From assembly GCF_003812745.1 (NCBI RefSeq), contig NZ_CP033831.1, positions 2,542,001 to 2,606,000 of the forward strand: a DNA stretch of 64,000 nucleotides. The letters run 5' to 3'. The first letter of the stretch is position 1. The number at the start of each line of letters is the position of its first letter. Both the position numbers and the translations under genes were made by a program. Source of the DNA: Serratia sp. FDAARGOS_506 (GTDB lineage: Bacteria; Pseudomonadota; Gammaproteobacteria; Enterobacterales; Enterobacteriaceae). Under the pieces are notes generated by a model. That model saw nothing but the letters and a program-made list of their open reading frames with translations, was not told where the DNA came from and searched no databases. Shown in pieces: positions 18,371 through 28,013 of this stretch.

Positions 18371-21082
18371 TTACTTCCTGGGTTTAAAACGCAGCAGCCG
18401 GTTGGCGTTGCTGACTACGGTAATGGACGACAGCGCCATCGCCGCGCCCGCCACCACCGGGCTGAGTAGCGTGCCAGTTAGCGGGTAGAGCACGCCCGCG
18501 GCGATCGGGATACCCAGCGTATTGTAGATAAAGGCGCCGAACAGGTTCTGCTTCATGTTGCGCAGCGTGGCCTTCGACAGTTCCACCGCATCCGCCACTC
18601 CGTGCAGGCTGTGGCGCATCAGGGTGATGGCGGCGGTCTCAATGGCGATGTCGCTGCCGCCGCCCATCGCGATGCCCACGTCGGCCTGCGCCAGCGCCGG
18701 GGCGTCGTTGATGCCGTCGCCGACCATCGCCACGCGCCGGCCCTGTGACTGCAGCTGCTTGATCGCCGCCGCTTTGCCGTCCGGCAGCACGCCGGCAATC
18801 ACCCGATCGATTCCGGCCTCTTTGGCGATGGCGTTGGCGGTCACCGGGTTATCGCCGGTCAGCATCACCAGCTGATACCCCTGCTGGTGCAGGCGCTGCA
18901 GCGCCGCGACGCTGTCCTCGCGCAGCGGATCGCGAATGGCGAACAGCGCGGCCGGCTTACCGTCAATGGCCAGCAGCACCGGCGTCACGCCACGTTCAGC
19001 CTGGGCGCGCATCGGCGCTTCCAGTTCGGCGGTCGCGACCTGATGCTGTTCCAGCAGCGCGGCGTTGCCCAGCAACAGCTGCGCGCCGTCGATTTCCCCG
19101 CTGACGCCGGCGCCACGCAGGGTGCGGAACTGCGCTATCTGCGGCAGCGTTTGCCCGGCGGCGCGTTCCATGATGGCGCGCGCCAACGGGTGGTTGGAGC
19201 TTTGCTCCAGCGCGGCGGCCCAGCCGATCGCCTGTTGCTCGCTGACCTGATTGAAGGTCAGGATCTCCACCACCTGCGGCTTCCCTTCGGTCAGGGTGCC
19301 GGTTTTGTCGAACACCAGGGTATCCAGCTGGCTGGCCTGCTGCAGGGCGTCGGCGTCGCGTACCAGCACGCCGAACTCCGCCGCGCGGCCTACGCCGGAG
19401 ATGATCGACATCGGCGTTGCCAATCCCAATGCGCACGGGCAGGCGATGATCAGCACCGTGGTGGCGATCACCAGCGTGTAGACCAACTGAGGCTGCGGGC
19501 CGAAGAAGTACCACATCGCCGCGCTGAACAAGGCTATCGCCACCACTGCCGGCACGAACACCGCCGAGACGCGGTCGGCCAGCTGGCCGATCGCCGGTTT
19601 ACTGCTCTGCGCCTGACGCACCAGTTTGATGATGCGCGCCAGCGTGGTTTGGCTGCCGATGGCGGCGGCGCGGAACAGCACGCTGCCGTCGTCGACCACC
19701 GTCCCGGCATGCACCGTATCGCCGGCGCCTTTCTGTTGTGGCACCGCTTCGCCGGTCAGCATCGCTTCATCGAGCCAGACTTCGCCCTGCACGATTTCAC
19801 CGTCGACCGGCACGCGATCGCCGGTGGTCAGCCGCAGCGTCATGCCGAGCTGTACCTCCGCCAGCGGGATATCGCGCTCGCCGTCGTCGGTTACCAACCG
19901 CGCTGTGGGCGGCGTCAGATCCAGCAATCGCTCCAGCGCCTGCGAAGAACGCTGACGAGCACGCTGTTCCAGCGCATGGCCGAGGTTGATCAAGCCGATA
20001 ATCATCGCGCTGGCCTCGTAATAGAGGTGGCGCGCCTCCATCGGGAAGAAATCGGGCCAAATGTTGACGGCGATCGAGTAAAGCCAGGCGGCGCCGGTGC
20101 CGAGCGCCACCAGGGTATCCATGGTGGCGCTGCCGTTCATCAGCGCGCGCCAGGCGTTGCGGTAGAAGTGCCCACCGGCGAACACCATCACCGCCAGGGT
20201 GATGACGCCGACCAGCAACCAGGGGCGCTGGGTTTCCGGCGTCAGCGTCATGCTGCCGCCGAACAGTCCCCAGGCCATCAGCGGGATACCCAACGCCAGC
20301 CCGAGCGCCGCCTGCCAGCTAAAGCGCTTCATGTTGGCGCGTGCGGTCTGCTGCTGGCGTTCGCGGCGTTCGGTCTCGTCCTGAATCATTTCGGCGCCGT
20401 AGCCGGCTTTTTCTACCGCCGCCACCAGCGCCTGCGCATCGGCGGCGCCGGTTATCAGCGCGCTGCGTTCCGCCAGGTTGACGCGCGCATGCTCTACGCC
20501 GGGAACGCTCTGCAGCGCCTGCTGTACTTTATTGACGCAGCTGGCGCAGGTCATGCCGCTGAGCAGCAGCTGCACGCTGTCGTCCGTGTTATCGGTTGCC
20601 GGAAGAGAGGATTGCGCCGCTGGCTGAACGTCCGGCAACGAAGGTGTTGCGTCAGTCAACGGCTCAGTTTTTGGGGCGACGGCGTCCGCTACGCTGGCGT
20701 GATAACCGGCATCTTCCACCGCGGCGATCAGCGTTTGCGGATCGGCATCGCCGTACACTTTCGCGCCGTCGATAGCGACGTCGGCGGCGAACACGCCCGG
20801 CACCGCTTCCAGCGCCTTGCGGGTGGTGCCGACGCAGTGCATGCAGCTCAGGCCGCTCAGTTGCAGTTCGGTATCGGCGTGCGGCGCGACTTCGGCCTGA
20901 TAACCGGCGGCGATCACACTATCGATCAGCGCGCTGTCCGGCGCGTCGCCGGTCACTTTGGCGTAATGCACGTTAACGTCCGCCTGTTCGACGTCGCTGC
21001 GGCTTTCCAGGGCTTTTTTCACCCGCTGCGCGCAGTTCATGCAGGACAGCCCCTGCAATGCCAGCATAGTGGTGTGTGACAT
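18371..21082 (-). CDS. copA: CopA copper-exporting P1B-type ATPase
   Basis: Inner-membrane Cu(I) export pump, 903 residues. There are three N-terminal heavy-metal-binding domains with CxxC pairs at Cys14/17, Cys80/83 and Cys179/182, where E. coli CopA has two. The membrane CPC motif ([11 protein letters not shown]), the phosphorylation motif DKTGT, and the hinge [10 protein letters not shown] identify a copper ATPase. AAGGAG lies seven bases before ATG 21082. Upstream is a promoter with the 19-bp spacer and operator typical of CueR control, although cueR itself is 1.8 kb away, beyond two unrelated genes. Confidence 0.96.
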   Translation of the reverse strand: MSHTTMLALQGLSCMNCAQRVKKALESRSDVEQADVNVHYAKVTGDAPDSALIDSVIAAGYQAEVAPHADTELQLSGLSCMHCVGTTRKALEAVPGVFAADVAIDGAKVYGDADPQTLIAAVEDAGYHASVADAVAPKTEPLTDATPSLPDVQPAAQSSLPATDNTDDSVQLLLSGMTCASCVNKVQQALQSVPGVEHARVNLAERSALITGAADAQALVAAVEKAGYGAEMIQDETERRERQQQTARANMKRFSWQAALGLALGIPLMAWGLFGGSMTLTPETQRPWLLVGVITLAVMVFAGGHFYRNAWRALMNGSATMDTLVALGTGAAWLYSIAVNIWPDFFPMEARHLYYEASAMIIGLINLGHALEQRARQRSSQALERLLDLTPPTARLVTDDGERDIPLAEVQLGMTLRLTTGDRVPVDGEIVQGEVWLDEAMLTGEAVPQQKGAGDTVHAGTVVDDGSVLFRAAAIGSQTTLARIIKLVRQAQSSKPAIGQLADRVSAVFVPAVVAIALFSAAMWYFFGPQPQLVYTLVIATTVLIIACPCALGLATPMSIISGVGRAAEFGVLVRDADALQQASQLDTLVFDKTGTLTEGKPQVVEILTFNQVSEQQAIGWAAALEQSSNHPLARAIMERAAGQTLPQIAQFRTLRGAGVSGEIDGAQLLLGNAALLEQHQVATAELEAPMRAQAERGVTPVLLAIDGKPAALFAIRDPLREDSVAALQRLHQQGYQLVMLTGDNPVTANAIAKEAGIDRVIAGVLPDGKAAAIKQLQSQGRRVAMVGDGINDAPALAQADVGIAMGGGSDIAIETAAITLMRHSLHGVADAVELSKATLRNMKQNLFGAFIYNTLGIPIAAGVLYPLTGTLLSPVVAGAAMALSSITVVSNANRLLRFKPRK

Positions 21083-21150
21083 GATTGGACTCCTTGCTTA
21101 GAAGGCGGTGTTTAAAGGTTAACCGCCTGACCTGTTTTCACTAAGAATGG

Positions 21151-21181
21151 AGCTTAAACCTTCCAGCAAGGGTAAGGTCAA
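21151..21181 (-). promoter_or_regulatory. copA promoter with CueR operator
   Basis: On the minus strand TTGACC (-35) and TAAGCT (-10) are 19 bp apart, the over-long spacer of MerR-family promoters. The spacer carries the imperfect dyad CCTTACCCTTGCTGGAAGG, nearly identical to the E. coli copA CueR site as I recall it. CueR bound to Cu(I) should unwind this promoter and activate copA. Confidence 0.88.
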
Positions 21182-21288
21182 ATTGTTTTTACGCTTTAAT
21201 AATGAAAATAACTCAGCGACCGCATGTTTAATTTGCGATGACACCTTATTCCTTGAGGGGGTATTTATCGATTGAGTCTTTTGGACAA

Positions 21289-21726
21289 CTATCCAAATAG
21301 ATCTAATTTCGCGACCAATTTTGATATCGCTTTTTTATTGCCGACCAACGCCAATCCTGAATAAATCATGTCGGGTAATGGAGTTTTTGAAACGGCATGC
21401 AGAAACGCATCATAATCCTTGGTTTGTTGTCCTTGGATAGGAAAATCAATCAAATCAATATGGAGCAACTCGCATGCCTTTTCACGCACGTTACGCATCG
21501 TCTCGACGGAGGTTGATAATACGGTGACGCCTATTGGGATAAGGCCAGGATGAGAGACATTGGTGGCATCGATCAAGGGGGAACCGACCAACTCCGGGTG
21601 GCGCTGTCCTATGGTGAGGGCAATAACCGCTGCGGCATTGGCTGCCTGGCCTAACGGCAGATCATTGTTAAGAATAATCACACATTTTTCCTGGCTAATA
21701 TTCTGGGTGACTTTATTTTCTGTCAT
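21289..21726 (-). CDS. DUF2000-family protein
   Basis: 145-residue protein of the DUF2000 (PTH2-like fold) family, recognised from the N-terminal KCVIILNNDLPLGQAANAAA segment and the ATNVSHPG and PIGVTVL stretches. No function is established for the family. Codons and intergenic DNA are visibly more AT-rich than in the flanking copA and cueR genes, which suggests acquisition. It is divergent from the AraC-type gene at 21929, so that protein probably regulates it. Confidence 0.85.
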   Translation of the reverse strand: MTENKVTQNISQEKCVIILNNDLPLGQAANAAAVIALTIGQRHPELVGSPLIDATNVSHPGLIPIGVTVLSTSVETMRNVREKACELLHIDLIDFPIQGQQTKDYDAFLHAVSKTPLPDMIYSGLALVGNKKAISKLVAKLDLFG

Positions 21727-21928
21727 GGTTTATCCTCATGTTATTTATCAACGAAAGCGTTATCATCAGTGCGCTATTAAAACCTATTTCTGTTGAGGGG
21801 CTTTAACGCGATATCTAATTTGTACGGCGAGCGGACGTAAAGTTAATAGACACTATGCTAGAATCGAAATAACCTGTCTTGAACGCTATTGCAAAAACGT
21901 TACTTATTGCGGTTTTGGAGTTTGCCAA

Positions 21929-22750
21929 ATGACACCAATTCAATCGGACATTAGTATCTGGCGCTCTTCTGAGTTGCAGGCAGAGCTGATTCATGGGCGT
22001 TTTGTAGACTATGCATATGATGTGCATACTCATGAAACGGCTTGCTTCGCTTTGCTTACAGAAGGCAGCATTCGCATTAAAATGCGTGGGAGCGAGTTCG
22101 TCGCCCATAAGGGAGAGCTCTATGCCATTGATGCCGAAGAGCCGCATGCAGGTTGGGCAATTGACGAAAATGGCTGGCGATTGCGCACGCTGTATGTTGA
22201 TGTCGGCTATTTACGTCAGTTGGTCAGAGAAGGGCATGGCGCACAGCTGCCTATGCTTGCCGGCCCTATCATCAAAGATCCTGAGGTGATTGCTGATCTT
22301 TACTCGTTGCATCACTGCTCAGAAGTTGAAGGTTCCCGTCTGTTTAGGGATCAGGCGTATCTCTCCTTTGCCGATAAACTGTTTGAGCGGCATGTAAGGC
22401 ATCGCCACGTTGTGACAAGAGAAGGCAAGGAGTTGAATCGGGTTAAGATGGCCAGAGATTTTTTGGATGCTCACTTATGTGACAATATCAGCTTGATTGC
22501 AATTGCTGGGGAGGTGGGGCTTCCACAGTACAAATTATTTCGCGCCTTCGAACGTACCTATGGAATGACACCCCACGCATATCAGCGCCAAGCTCGGGTG
22601 CGCTATGCTATGCAGCTGTTGAGGCAAGGTATCTCGCTCATCGATGCCGGGGAGGTGTCGGGTTTTTCTGATCAGGCTCATTTTACACGCTGGTTTAAAC
22701 GTTTTATGGGCATCACGCCGGGGCAATATCAAAAAGCGGTGATTTCATAA
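21929..22750 (+). CDS. AraC-family regulator with N-terminal cupin
   Basis: 273-residue AraC/XylS-type regulator. An AraC-binding cupin domain occupies about residues 10-150 (HTHETACFALLTEG and HKGELYAIDAEEPH segments), and the double helix-turn-helix DNA-binding domain fills about 170-270, ending with FSDQAHFTRWFKRFMGITPGQY. GGAG lies upstream of ATG 21929. It is divergent from the DUF2000 gene, with 202 AT-rich bases between the starts. The two together sit between copA and cueR. The effector is unknown. Confidence 0.9.
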   Translation: MTPIQSDISIWRSSELQAELIHGRFVDYAYDVHTHETACFALLTEGSIRIKMRGSEFVAHKGELYAIDAEEPHAGWAIDENGWRLRTLYVDVGYLRQLVREGHGAQLPMLAGPIIKDPEVIADLYSLHHCSEVEGSRLFRDQAYLSFADKLFERHVRHRHVVTREGKELNRVKMARDFLDAHLCDNISLIAIAGEVGLPQYKLFRAFERTYGMTPHAYQRQARVRYAMQLLRQGISLIDAGEVSGFSDQAHFTRWFKRFMGITPGQYQKAVIS

Positions 22751-22909
22751 ACACGTTGTATGCTGGTGGCAGTTGCAACTGCGCTGTGCTTGTCGTTATT
22801 GAGTGATGACGGGACAGGAATGCGGTTAAACGAGCATCTGGTCTGTGAAGCACTTGATTCGGATGGCAGGAATTTTCCTTCCGGTCAGTGGGATAGACAA
22901 GGAGTAAAC

Positions 22910-23311
22910 ATGAATATTAGCGACGTCGCGAAAAAAACAGGGTTAACCAGCAAAACGATTCGTTTTTACGAGGAGAAAGCGCTGATTACTGCCCCGATTC
23001 GCAGCGATAACGGTTACCGCCACTATTCCGCCAGGCACGTTGAAGAGCTGACGCTGCTGCGCCAGGCGCGGCAGGTGGGCTTCAACCTGGACGAGTGCCG
23101 CGAGCTGGTGGCGTTGTTCAACGATCCGGCCCGCCACAGCGCCGACGTGAAGGCGCGCACGCTGCAGAAGGTGGCGGAGATCGAAAGGCACATCAGCGAA
23201 CTGGGCGAAATGCGCCAGCGCCTGCTGGCGCTGGCCGACCAATGCCCGGGCGACGAGGGGGCGGAGTGCCCCATCATCAACAACCTGGCGGGGTGTTGCC
23301 GTTCTAATTAA
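22910..23311 (+). CDS. cueR: CueR copper-responsive MerR-family activator
   Basis: 133-residue MerR-family regulator that senses Cu(I) and activates copA (and normally cueO). The N-terminal winged helix ([20 protein letters not shown]) is followed by the dimerisation helix. The C-terminal metal loop [11 protein letters not shown] carries the two Cu(I)-binding cysteines, and the end has the usual GCC. AAGGAG is five bases before ATG 22910; the long upstream open frame is not the start. Its usual close link to copA is interrupted here by two genes. Confidence 0.95.
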   Translation: MNISDVAKKTGLTSKTIRFYEEKALITAPIRSDNGYRHYSARHVEELTLLRQARQVGFNLDECRELVALFNDPARHSADVKARTLQKVAEIERHISELGEMRQRLLALADQCPGDEGAECPIINNLAGCCRSN

Positions 23312-23769
23312 CGCTTGATGGCGCGGATCACCAGCGTCACGCCTTCCACGGCCACCACTTCCACTTCGGTGCCGGCGGGCAGATCTTCCGCCGCCTGAGC
23401 GCGCCAGCTGCTGTCGCCGATATTGATGCGCCCCATACCGTTGTGCATTGGCTCCGTCAGCGTGGCGCGGGTGCCGATCAGCTGACGGTTGCGCTGGTTA
23501 AGCACCGGCGAGCCGCCGGATGCGGCCGTGGGGCGCCGGCGCAGCCAGTACCACCAAAGGTAGGCGACGACGACGGTCAGGACGGCGAAGATTACGCCCT
23601 GCCACTCCCAGGAGAGCGGCGGCAGCAGCCAGATCAGAGCGCCGACCAACAGCGCCGCCACGCCGCTCCACAGCAGGTAGCCGCCGGCGCCGAGCATTTC
23701 CGCCGCCAGCAATACGCCCCCGAGGGAGAGCCAAAACCACAGCGGATTCGCCGCGATCAGTTCGAGCAT
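23308..23769 (-). CDS. ybbJ: YbbJ, NfeD-like membrane protein
   Basis: 153 residues: three or four N-terminal transmembrane helices followed by a C-terminal OB-fold domain (from about residue 95, with [20 protein letters not shown]) typical of NfeD-like proteins. Such proteins pair with SPFH proteins. Indeed ATG 23769 lies two bases past the qmcA stop codon, so the two form an operon. The gene end overlaps the end of cueR by 4 bp (convergent). In E. coli YbbJ and QmcA form a membrane pair whose loss affects stress phenotypes; the exact role is unclear. Confidence 0.93.
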   Translation of the reverse strand: MLELIAANPLWFWLSLGGVLLAAEMLGAGGYLLWSGVAALLVGALIWLLPPLSWEWQGVIFAVLTVVVAYLWWYWLRRRPTAASGGSPVLNQRNRQLIGTRATLTEPMHNGMGRINIGDSSWRAQAAEDLPAGTEVEVVAVEGVTLVIRAIKR

Positions 23770-23771
23770 GA

Positions 23772-24677
23772 TTATTTGCCTTTGCTTTCTTTCAGCAGCT
23801 CGGTAATGCCGCCGATCGAGCCAAGCAGGCTGCTGGCGTCCAGCGGCATCATCACCACCTTGCTGTTGTTGGAGGAACCGATCTTCTGCAGCGCGTCGGT
23901 GTATTTCTGCGCCACGAAGTAGTTCACCGCCTGAATGTTGCCGCTGGCGATGGCGTCGGACACCAGCTGGGTGGCGCGCGCCTCGGCCTCGGCGGCGCGT
24001 TCGCGCGCTTCCGCCTGCAGGAACGCCGACTGGCGTTCGCCCTCGGCCTTCAGGATCTGCGATTGTTTCTCCCCTTCGGCGCGCAGAATGGCCGCCTGAC
24101 GCACCCCTTCCGCCTCGAGGATGTCGGCGCGCTTGGTACGCTCGGCCTTCATCTGGGCGTTCATCGAGGCGATCAGTTCCGCCGGTGGGCGTACGTCGCG
24201 GATCTCGATACGGGTGATTTTCACCCCCCACGGATTGGTCGCTTCATCGACGATGTGCAGCAGGCGGCTGTTGATGCTGTCGCGTTGCGACAGCATTTCG
24301 TCCAGCTCCATCGAACCGAGCACGGTACGGAAGTTGGTCATGGTCAGGTTGACGATCGCCTGTTCGAGGTTGCTGACCTCGTAGGCGGCGCGTGCCGGAT
24401 CGACCACCTGGATAAAGCACACCGCGTCGATGGCGACGTTGGCGTTATCGCGGGAAATTACCTCCTGCGAAGGAATGTCCAGCACTTGTTCCATCATGTT
24501 GATTTTACGGCCGATGCGGTCCATGAACGGCACCACCAGGTTCAGGCCCGGCATCAGCGTTTTGGTGTAGCGGCCGAAGCGTTCTACCGTCCATTGGAAC
24601 CCCTGCGGCACAATTTTGACGCCGGCGAACACCACAATCAGTGCGACGACGATCACGATGGGAATAAAAGTAAGCAT
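23772..24677 (-). CDS. qmcA: QmcA, SPFH/stomatin-like membrane protein
   Basis: 301 residues with an N-terminal transmembrane anchor (about 3-20) followed by an SPFH/PHB domain (about 25-190) and an Ala/Glu/Arg-rich coiled coil (about 190-260, with repeats of ILRAEGEKQ type). SPFH proteins form large oligomeric membrane microdomain assemblies; QmcA is an FtsH-linked inner-membrane protein in E. coli. AGGAGG lies directly upstream of ATG 24677. It is the first gene of the qmcA-ybbJ pair. Confidence 0.95.
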   Translation of the reverse strand: MLTFIPIVIVVALIVVFAGVKIVPQGFQWTVERFGRYTKTLMPGLNLVVPFMDRIGRKINMMEQVLDIPSQEVISRDNANVAIDAVCFIQVVDPARAAYEVSNLEQAIVNLTMTNFRTVLGSMELDEMLSQRDSINSRLLHIVDEATNPWGVKITRIEIRDVRPPAELIASMNAQMKAERTKRADILEAEGVRQAAILRAEGEKQSQILKAEGERQSAFLQAEARERAAEAEARATQLVSDAIASGNIQAVNYFVAQKYTDALQKIGSSNNSKVVMMPLDASSLLGSIGGITELLKESKGK

Positions 24678-24996
24678 GCAAACCTCCTGTCAGACATATG
24701 TAAACAGATATTACGTCAGCGCCGGAAAAATGCCTACCGTTACCGCGACTTAATCCAGAGCGTTGACCAAACCGGCGAACAGCGGATCTTGCGTCTGGAA
24801 CAGAGTGCTATCACGACAAGTGTGGCACAGCTAAAAAATAAGTATGCCTAAATGGCATGATTTCAATAATTTTTATTCATTTCATGATGTTGCTCGCCTT
24901 GGCTAGAGTAAAAACACCCCCGTGTTTATCGTCAAAAATTTGTCATTTCTATTTGCGACTATGCTTTTTGAAATGACATTTCGGCCAAGGATTGTT
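24678..24996. other. Intergenic region between qmcA and cfa
   Basis: 319 bases without a supported gene. It must hold the divergent promoters of qmcA and cfa. It has a small inverted repeat AAACAC/GTGTTT at 24912-24927. The open frame extending 75 bases ahead of the cfa start is not supported by a ribosome site or by family alignment. Confidence 0.6.
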
Positions 24997-26148
24997 ATGG
25001 ATTCGCTCAGTGTTGATGAACTCGCCCAGAAGAAGGATCGCTGGTATCGCATTGTGGAGGAGATGTTGGCGGAAGCCGGCATCGCCATCAACGGCCCGCG
25101 CGCCTGGGATATCCGGGTGCACAACCCGGCGCTGTTCAAACGCATTTTGCAGGAAGGCTCGCTCGGCTTTGGTGAAGGCTATATGGACGGTTGGTGGGAG
25201 TGCGAACGGTTGGACGTGTTGTTCACCCGCATTCTGCAGGCCGGCGTCGATGAGCGGCTGCCGAAAAGCCTGAGCGACATCGCGCGCATCGCCTATGCCC
25301 GGCTGTTCAACCGCCAATCGCGCAAGCGCGCCTGGCAGGTGGGCAAAGAGCACTACGACATCGGCAACGACCTGTTCCGGGCGATGCTCGATCCTTATAT
25401 GCAATACTCTTGCGGCTACTGGAAAGAGGCGCAGACGTTGGAACAGGCGCAGCAGGCCAAACTGCGGATGATCTGCGAAAAACTGCAGCTGAAACCGGGC
25501 ATGACGCTGTTGGATATCGGCTGCGGCTGGGGCGGGTTGGCGCAGTTCGCGGCGCAAAACTACGGCGTCTCGGTGCACGGCGTGACGATTTCTGCCGAGC
25601 AGCAGAAGCTGGCGCAGGCGCGCTGTGCCGGGCTGGACGTTGAGATCTTGCTGCAGGATTACCGCGATCTGGATCGCCAGTTCGATCGCATCGTGTCGGT
25701 CGGCATGTTCGAGCATGTCGGGCCGAAAAATTACGAAACCTATTTCAGCGTCGTGGCGCGTAACCTGAAGCCGGACGGCCTGTTCTTGCTGCACACCATC
25801 GGATCCAATCAGACCGATCTCAACGTCGACGCCTGGATAGACAAATACATTTTCCCCAACGGCTGCCTGCCTTCGGTGCGGCATATCGCCGAGGCCAGCG
25901 AGGGGCGTTTCGTGATGGAAGATTGGCACAACTTTGGCGCCGATTACGATCGCACCCTGATGGCATGGCTGGAAAACTTCAAACGGGCGTGGCCGGATCT
26001 GGCGGGCGGTTATTCCGAACGCTTCGAGCGCATGTTCACTTATTACCTGAACGCCTGCGCCGGCGCGTTCCGTTCGCGCAACATTCAGCTGTGGCAGGTG
26101 TTGTTCAGCCCGGCGGGCGTGGAGGGTGGGGTGCGGGTTTATCGCTGA
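24997..26148 (+). CDS. cfa: Cyclopropane-fatty-acyl-phospholipid synthase
   Basis: Transfers a methylene group from S-adenosylmethionine to the double bonds of membrane phospholipid acyl chains, usually in stationary phase and acid stress. 383 residues from ATG 24997, one more than E. coli Cfa, with AAGGA upstream. The SAM motif DIGCGWGGLAQFA lies near residue 170, and conserved segments include YMDGWWECERLD, GKEHYDIGNDLF and SVGMFEHVGPKNY. In E. coli cfa lies elsewhere, so its place next to qmcA is a lineage difference. An ERIC element follows. Confidence 0.96.
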   Translation: MDSLSVDELAQKKDRWYRIVEEMLAEAGIAINGPRAWDIRVHNPALFKRILQEGSLGFGEGYMDGWWECERLDVLFTRILQAGVDERLPKSLSDIARIAYARLFNRQSRKRAWQVGKEHYDIGNDLFRAMLDPYMQYSCGYWKEAQTLEQAQQAKLRMICEKLQLKPGMTLLDIGCGWGGLAQFAAQNYGVSVHGVTISAEQQKLAQARCAGLDVEILLQDYRDLDRQFDRIVSVGMFEHVGPKNYETYFSVVARNLKPDGLFLLHTIGSNQTDLNVDAWIDKYIFPNGCLPSVRHIAEASEGRFVMEDWHNFGADYDRTLMAWLENFKRAWPDLAGGYSERFERMFTYYLNACAGAFRSRNIQLWQVLFSPAGVEGGVRVYR

Positions 26149-26149
26149 T

Positions 26150-26280
26150 ATCCCCGTTATATTTCAAGCTGCATCTGTGTTGGCTGCGTTTGCGCGCCCC
26201 GGTCGCTTACTTGAGTAAGTTCCCGGGACTGACGAACGTGCAGCCAACAACGATGCGGCTGGGAAGACGAAGAATATATC
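26150..26280. repeat. ERIC (IRU) intergenic repeat
   Basis: About 127 bp forming an imperfect palindrome: the left arm TATATTTCAAGCTGCATC and the right arm near GATGCGGCTG with a terminal GAATATA. The conserved ERIC centre is visible as GTCGCTTACTTGAGTAAGT and CGAACGTGCAGCCAAC. ERIC elements are non-autonomous repeats found between enterobacterial genes. This copy fills the space between the convergent cfa and cnoX genes and reaches the cnoX stop codon. Confidence 0.88.
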
Positions 26281-27133
26281 AGTACAGCAGGGAGTACAGC
26301 TGGCGGCGATATTTACCGGCCAGCGCGTCGCCGGTGCCGAGTGCGGCCAGAATGTCCATCAGGGTCTTGCGCGCGTTGCCGTTGGCGGCAGCCAGATCTT
26401 TCTTCAGATGTCCCATCAGCAGTTCCAGCGCTTCTTCGTTACGCCCGACCTGATGCAGCTGCAGCGCCAGCTGCACCGCCAGTTCGACGTTGCCTGGCTG
26501 TTGCTGCACCTGCTGTTGCAGCTGTTGGATTTCCGGCGTGTCCGCTGCCTGCTTCAACAGTTCAATCTGTGCCACCAGGCCCTGATAGCGAGTATCGCGA
26601 TCCTGCAGCGGGATGGTCGCCAGCACCGATTCGGCGTCTTCGCTGCGGTTGAGTGCGATCTGAGTTTCGGCCAGCGTCAGGCCGATGTCGCTGCGCTGTT
26701 GGCTGCTCTGCCAGGCGTCTTTCAGCAGCGGCAGCGCTTCGGCGGCGTTGCCGGCGGCCAGCAATTCCTGCGCCTGCGCCAGTTTCAGATCTTCTTCCTT
26801 CGGCAGGAAACGCTGCAGCAAGTCGCGGATCGCTTCTTCCGGCTGCGGGCCCTGGAAGCCGTCGACCGGCTGACCATCTTTAAACAGGTAGACCGTCGGA
26901 ATGGAACGCAGCCCGAACTGGGAGGCGATCATCTGTTCGGCGTCGCAGTCCACCTTGGCCAGAATGAACTGACCGGCGTATTCCGCCGCCAGTTTGTCCA
27001 ACACAGGCGTGAGCTGCAGGCAGTGTTGGCTGCGCTCGGACCAGAAGTAGAACAGCACCGGAATGGACATCGACTGTTCCAGCGTCTGGTGCAGGTTAGT
27101 TTCGTTAATATCAACAACAGCTTGAGCTAGCAT
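26279..27133 (-). CDS. cnoX: CnoX (YbbN) thioredoxin-like chaperedoxin
   Basis: 284 residues: a thioredoxin fold (about 1-110) followed by TPR-like helical repeats. The active-site position reads SQHC (SxxC) instead of CxxC, as in E. coli CnoX, so it lacks oxidoreductase activity and protects proteins as a holdase under hypochlorite stress, passing them to GroEL. The C-terminus ends in the conserved [14 protein letters not shown] 27133 gives exactly the E. coli length. It is followed upstream in the same direction by ybbO. Confidence 0.95.
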   Translation of the reverse strand: MLAQAVVDINETNLHQTLEQSMSIPVLFYFWSERSQHCLQLTPVLDKLAAEYAGQFILAKVDCDAEQMIASQFGLRSIPTVYLFKDGQPVDGFQGPQPEEAIRDLLQRFLPKEEDLKLAQAQELLAAGNAAEALPLLKDAWQSSQQRSDIGLTLAETQIALNRSEDAESVLATIPLQDRDTRYQGLVAQIELLKQAADTPEIQQLQQQVQQQPGNVELAVQLALQLHQVGRNEEALELLMGHLKKDLAAANGNARKTLMDILAALGTGDALAGKYRRQLYSLLY

Positions 27134-27210
27134 CTTTTTTCTCTCTGATCGTGCGGAGCCATGGGGTGTAAATGGGGGCGCGCCGCCATTCTTCAACCCC
27201 GGCGGACGAA

Positions 27211-27987
27211 TTAAGCGTTGCTGCGCAGCAGCCAATCCAGGCAGCGGCCGGGCAAAATGCGGCGCAGCACGCTCATCGCGTGCGCCAGCAGGGTCACCGG
27301 GTAGCGCAGTTTGGCGCGCGGGCTTTCCAGCGCGTGGCGCAGCTTGGGCAGAATGGCCTCCGGCGGCAGCGTCAGGCGCTTGGCGATGCCGGGGTTGTGC
27401 ACCGGCTTGTCGCTCTGCGCCTGGTTGACGTTCTGGCTAAAGTGGGTGGAAATCGGCCCCGGTTCGATCAGGCTGACCTGAATGCCGCTGCCGTGCAGCT
27501 CCATGCGCAGCGCGTCCGACCAGGCCTCCAGCGCGAACTTGCTGGCGGCGTAGGCACCGCGCCCGGCGCTGGAGACCAGGCCCATCACCGAGCTGGTCTG
27601 GATAATGCGCCCTTCGCCGTGCGGCAACATCGCGGGCAACAATAGCTGGGTCAACTGGTGGGTGCCGAACAGGTTGGTGGCGAACTGTCGTTCCAGCTGG
27701 CTGCGCGAAATGCGGCTGAGCGGGCCGTAAACGCCAAAGCCGCCGTTGTTGAACAAGCCGTACAGGCGGCCGCCGGTCAGCGCGATCACCTCGGCGGCGG
27801 CGCGCTCGACGCTGGCGCTGTCGTCCAGATCCAGCTCGATGCCTTCCAGCCCGAGCTGGCGCATGTTTTCCACGTCCTGCGGCTTGCGACAGGCGGCCAG
27901 CACCCGGTAGCCGCGGTTGCGCAGATCCTGTGCCGCAATCAGTCCAATCCCGCTGGAGCAGCCGGTTATCAATACTGCTTTTTGCAT
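27211..27987 (-). CDS. ybbO: YbbO short-chain dehydrogenase/reductase
   Basis: 258-residue SDR-family oxidoreductase. The nucleotide-binding TGCSSGIG motif lies at residues 8-15, NNGGFGVYG contains the NAG-like motif, and the catalytic YAASKFA (Tyr-x-x-x-Lys) is near 150. E. coli YbbO reduces aldehydes and ketones with NADPH. It lies between cnoX and tesA in the conserved order, reading in the same direction as both. Confidence 0.92.
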   Translation of the reverse strand: MQKAVLITGCSSGIGLIAAQDLRNRGYRVLAACRKPQDVENMRQLGLEGIELDLDDSASVERAAAEVIALTGGRLYGLFNNGGFGVYGPLSRISRSQLERQFATNLFGTHQLTQLLLPAMLPHGEGRIIQTSSVMGLVSSAGRGAYAASKFALEAWSDALRMELHGSGIQVSLIEPGPISTHFSQNVNQAQSDKPVHNPGIAKRLTLPPEAILPKLRHALESPRAKLRYPVTLLAHAMSVLRRILPGRCLDWLLRSNA

Positions 27988-28013
27988 AACTTTACCTAGT
28001 GTACGACCCTAAT

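Noticed and set aside
18887-21079. 730-codon open frame antisense to copA
   Set aside because: Shadow of copA codon bias; no ribosome site or known motif.
23308-24231. 307-codon frame that extends ybbJ upstream through qmcA
   Set aside because: The extra N-terminal part is a frame-shifted reading of qmcA; the real YbbJ starts at 23769 directly after the qmcA stop.
24912-24927. Inverted repeat AAACAC/GTGTTT upstream of cfa
   Set aside because: Too short (6 bp) and without a T run or known operator match; could be chance.
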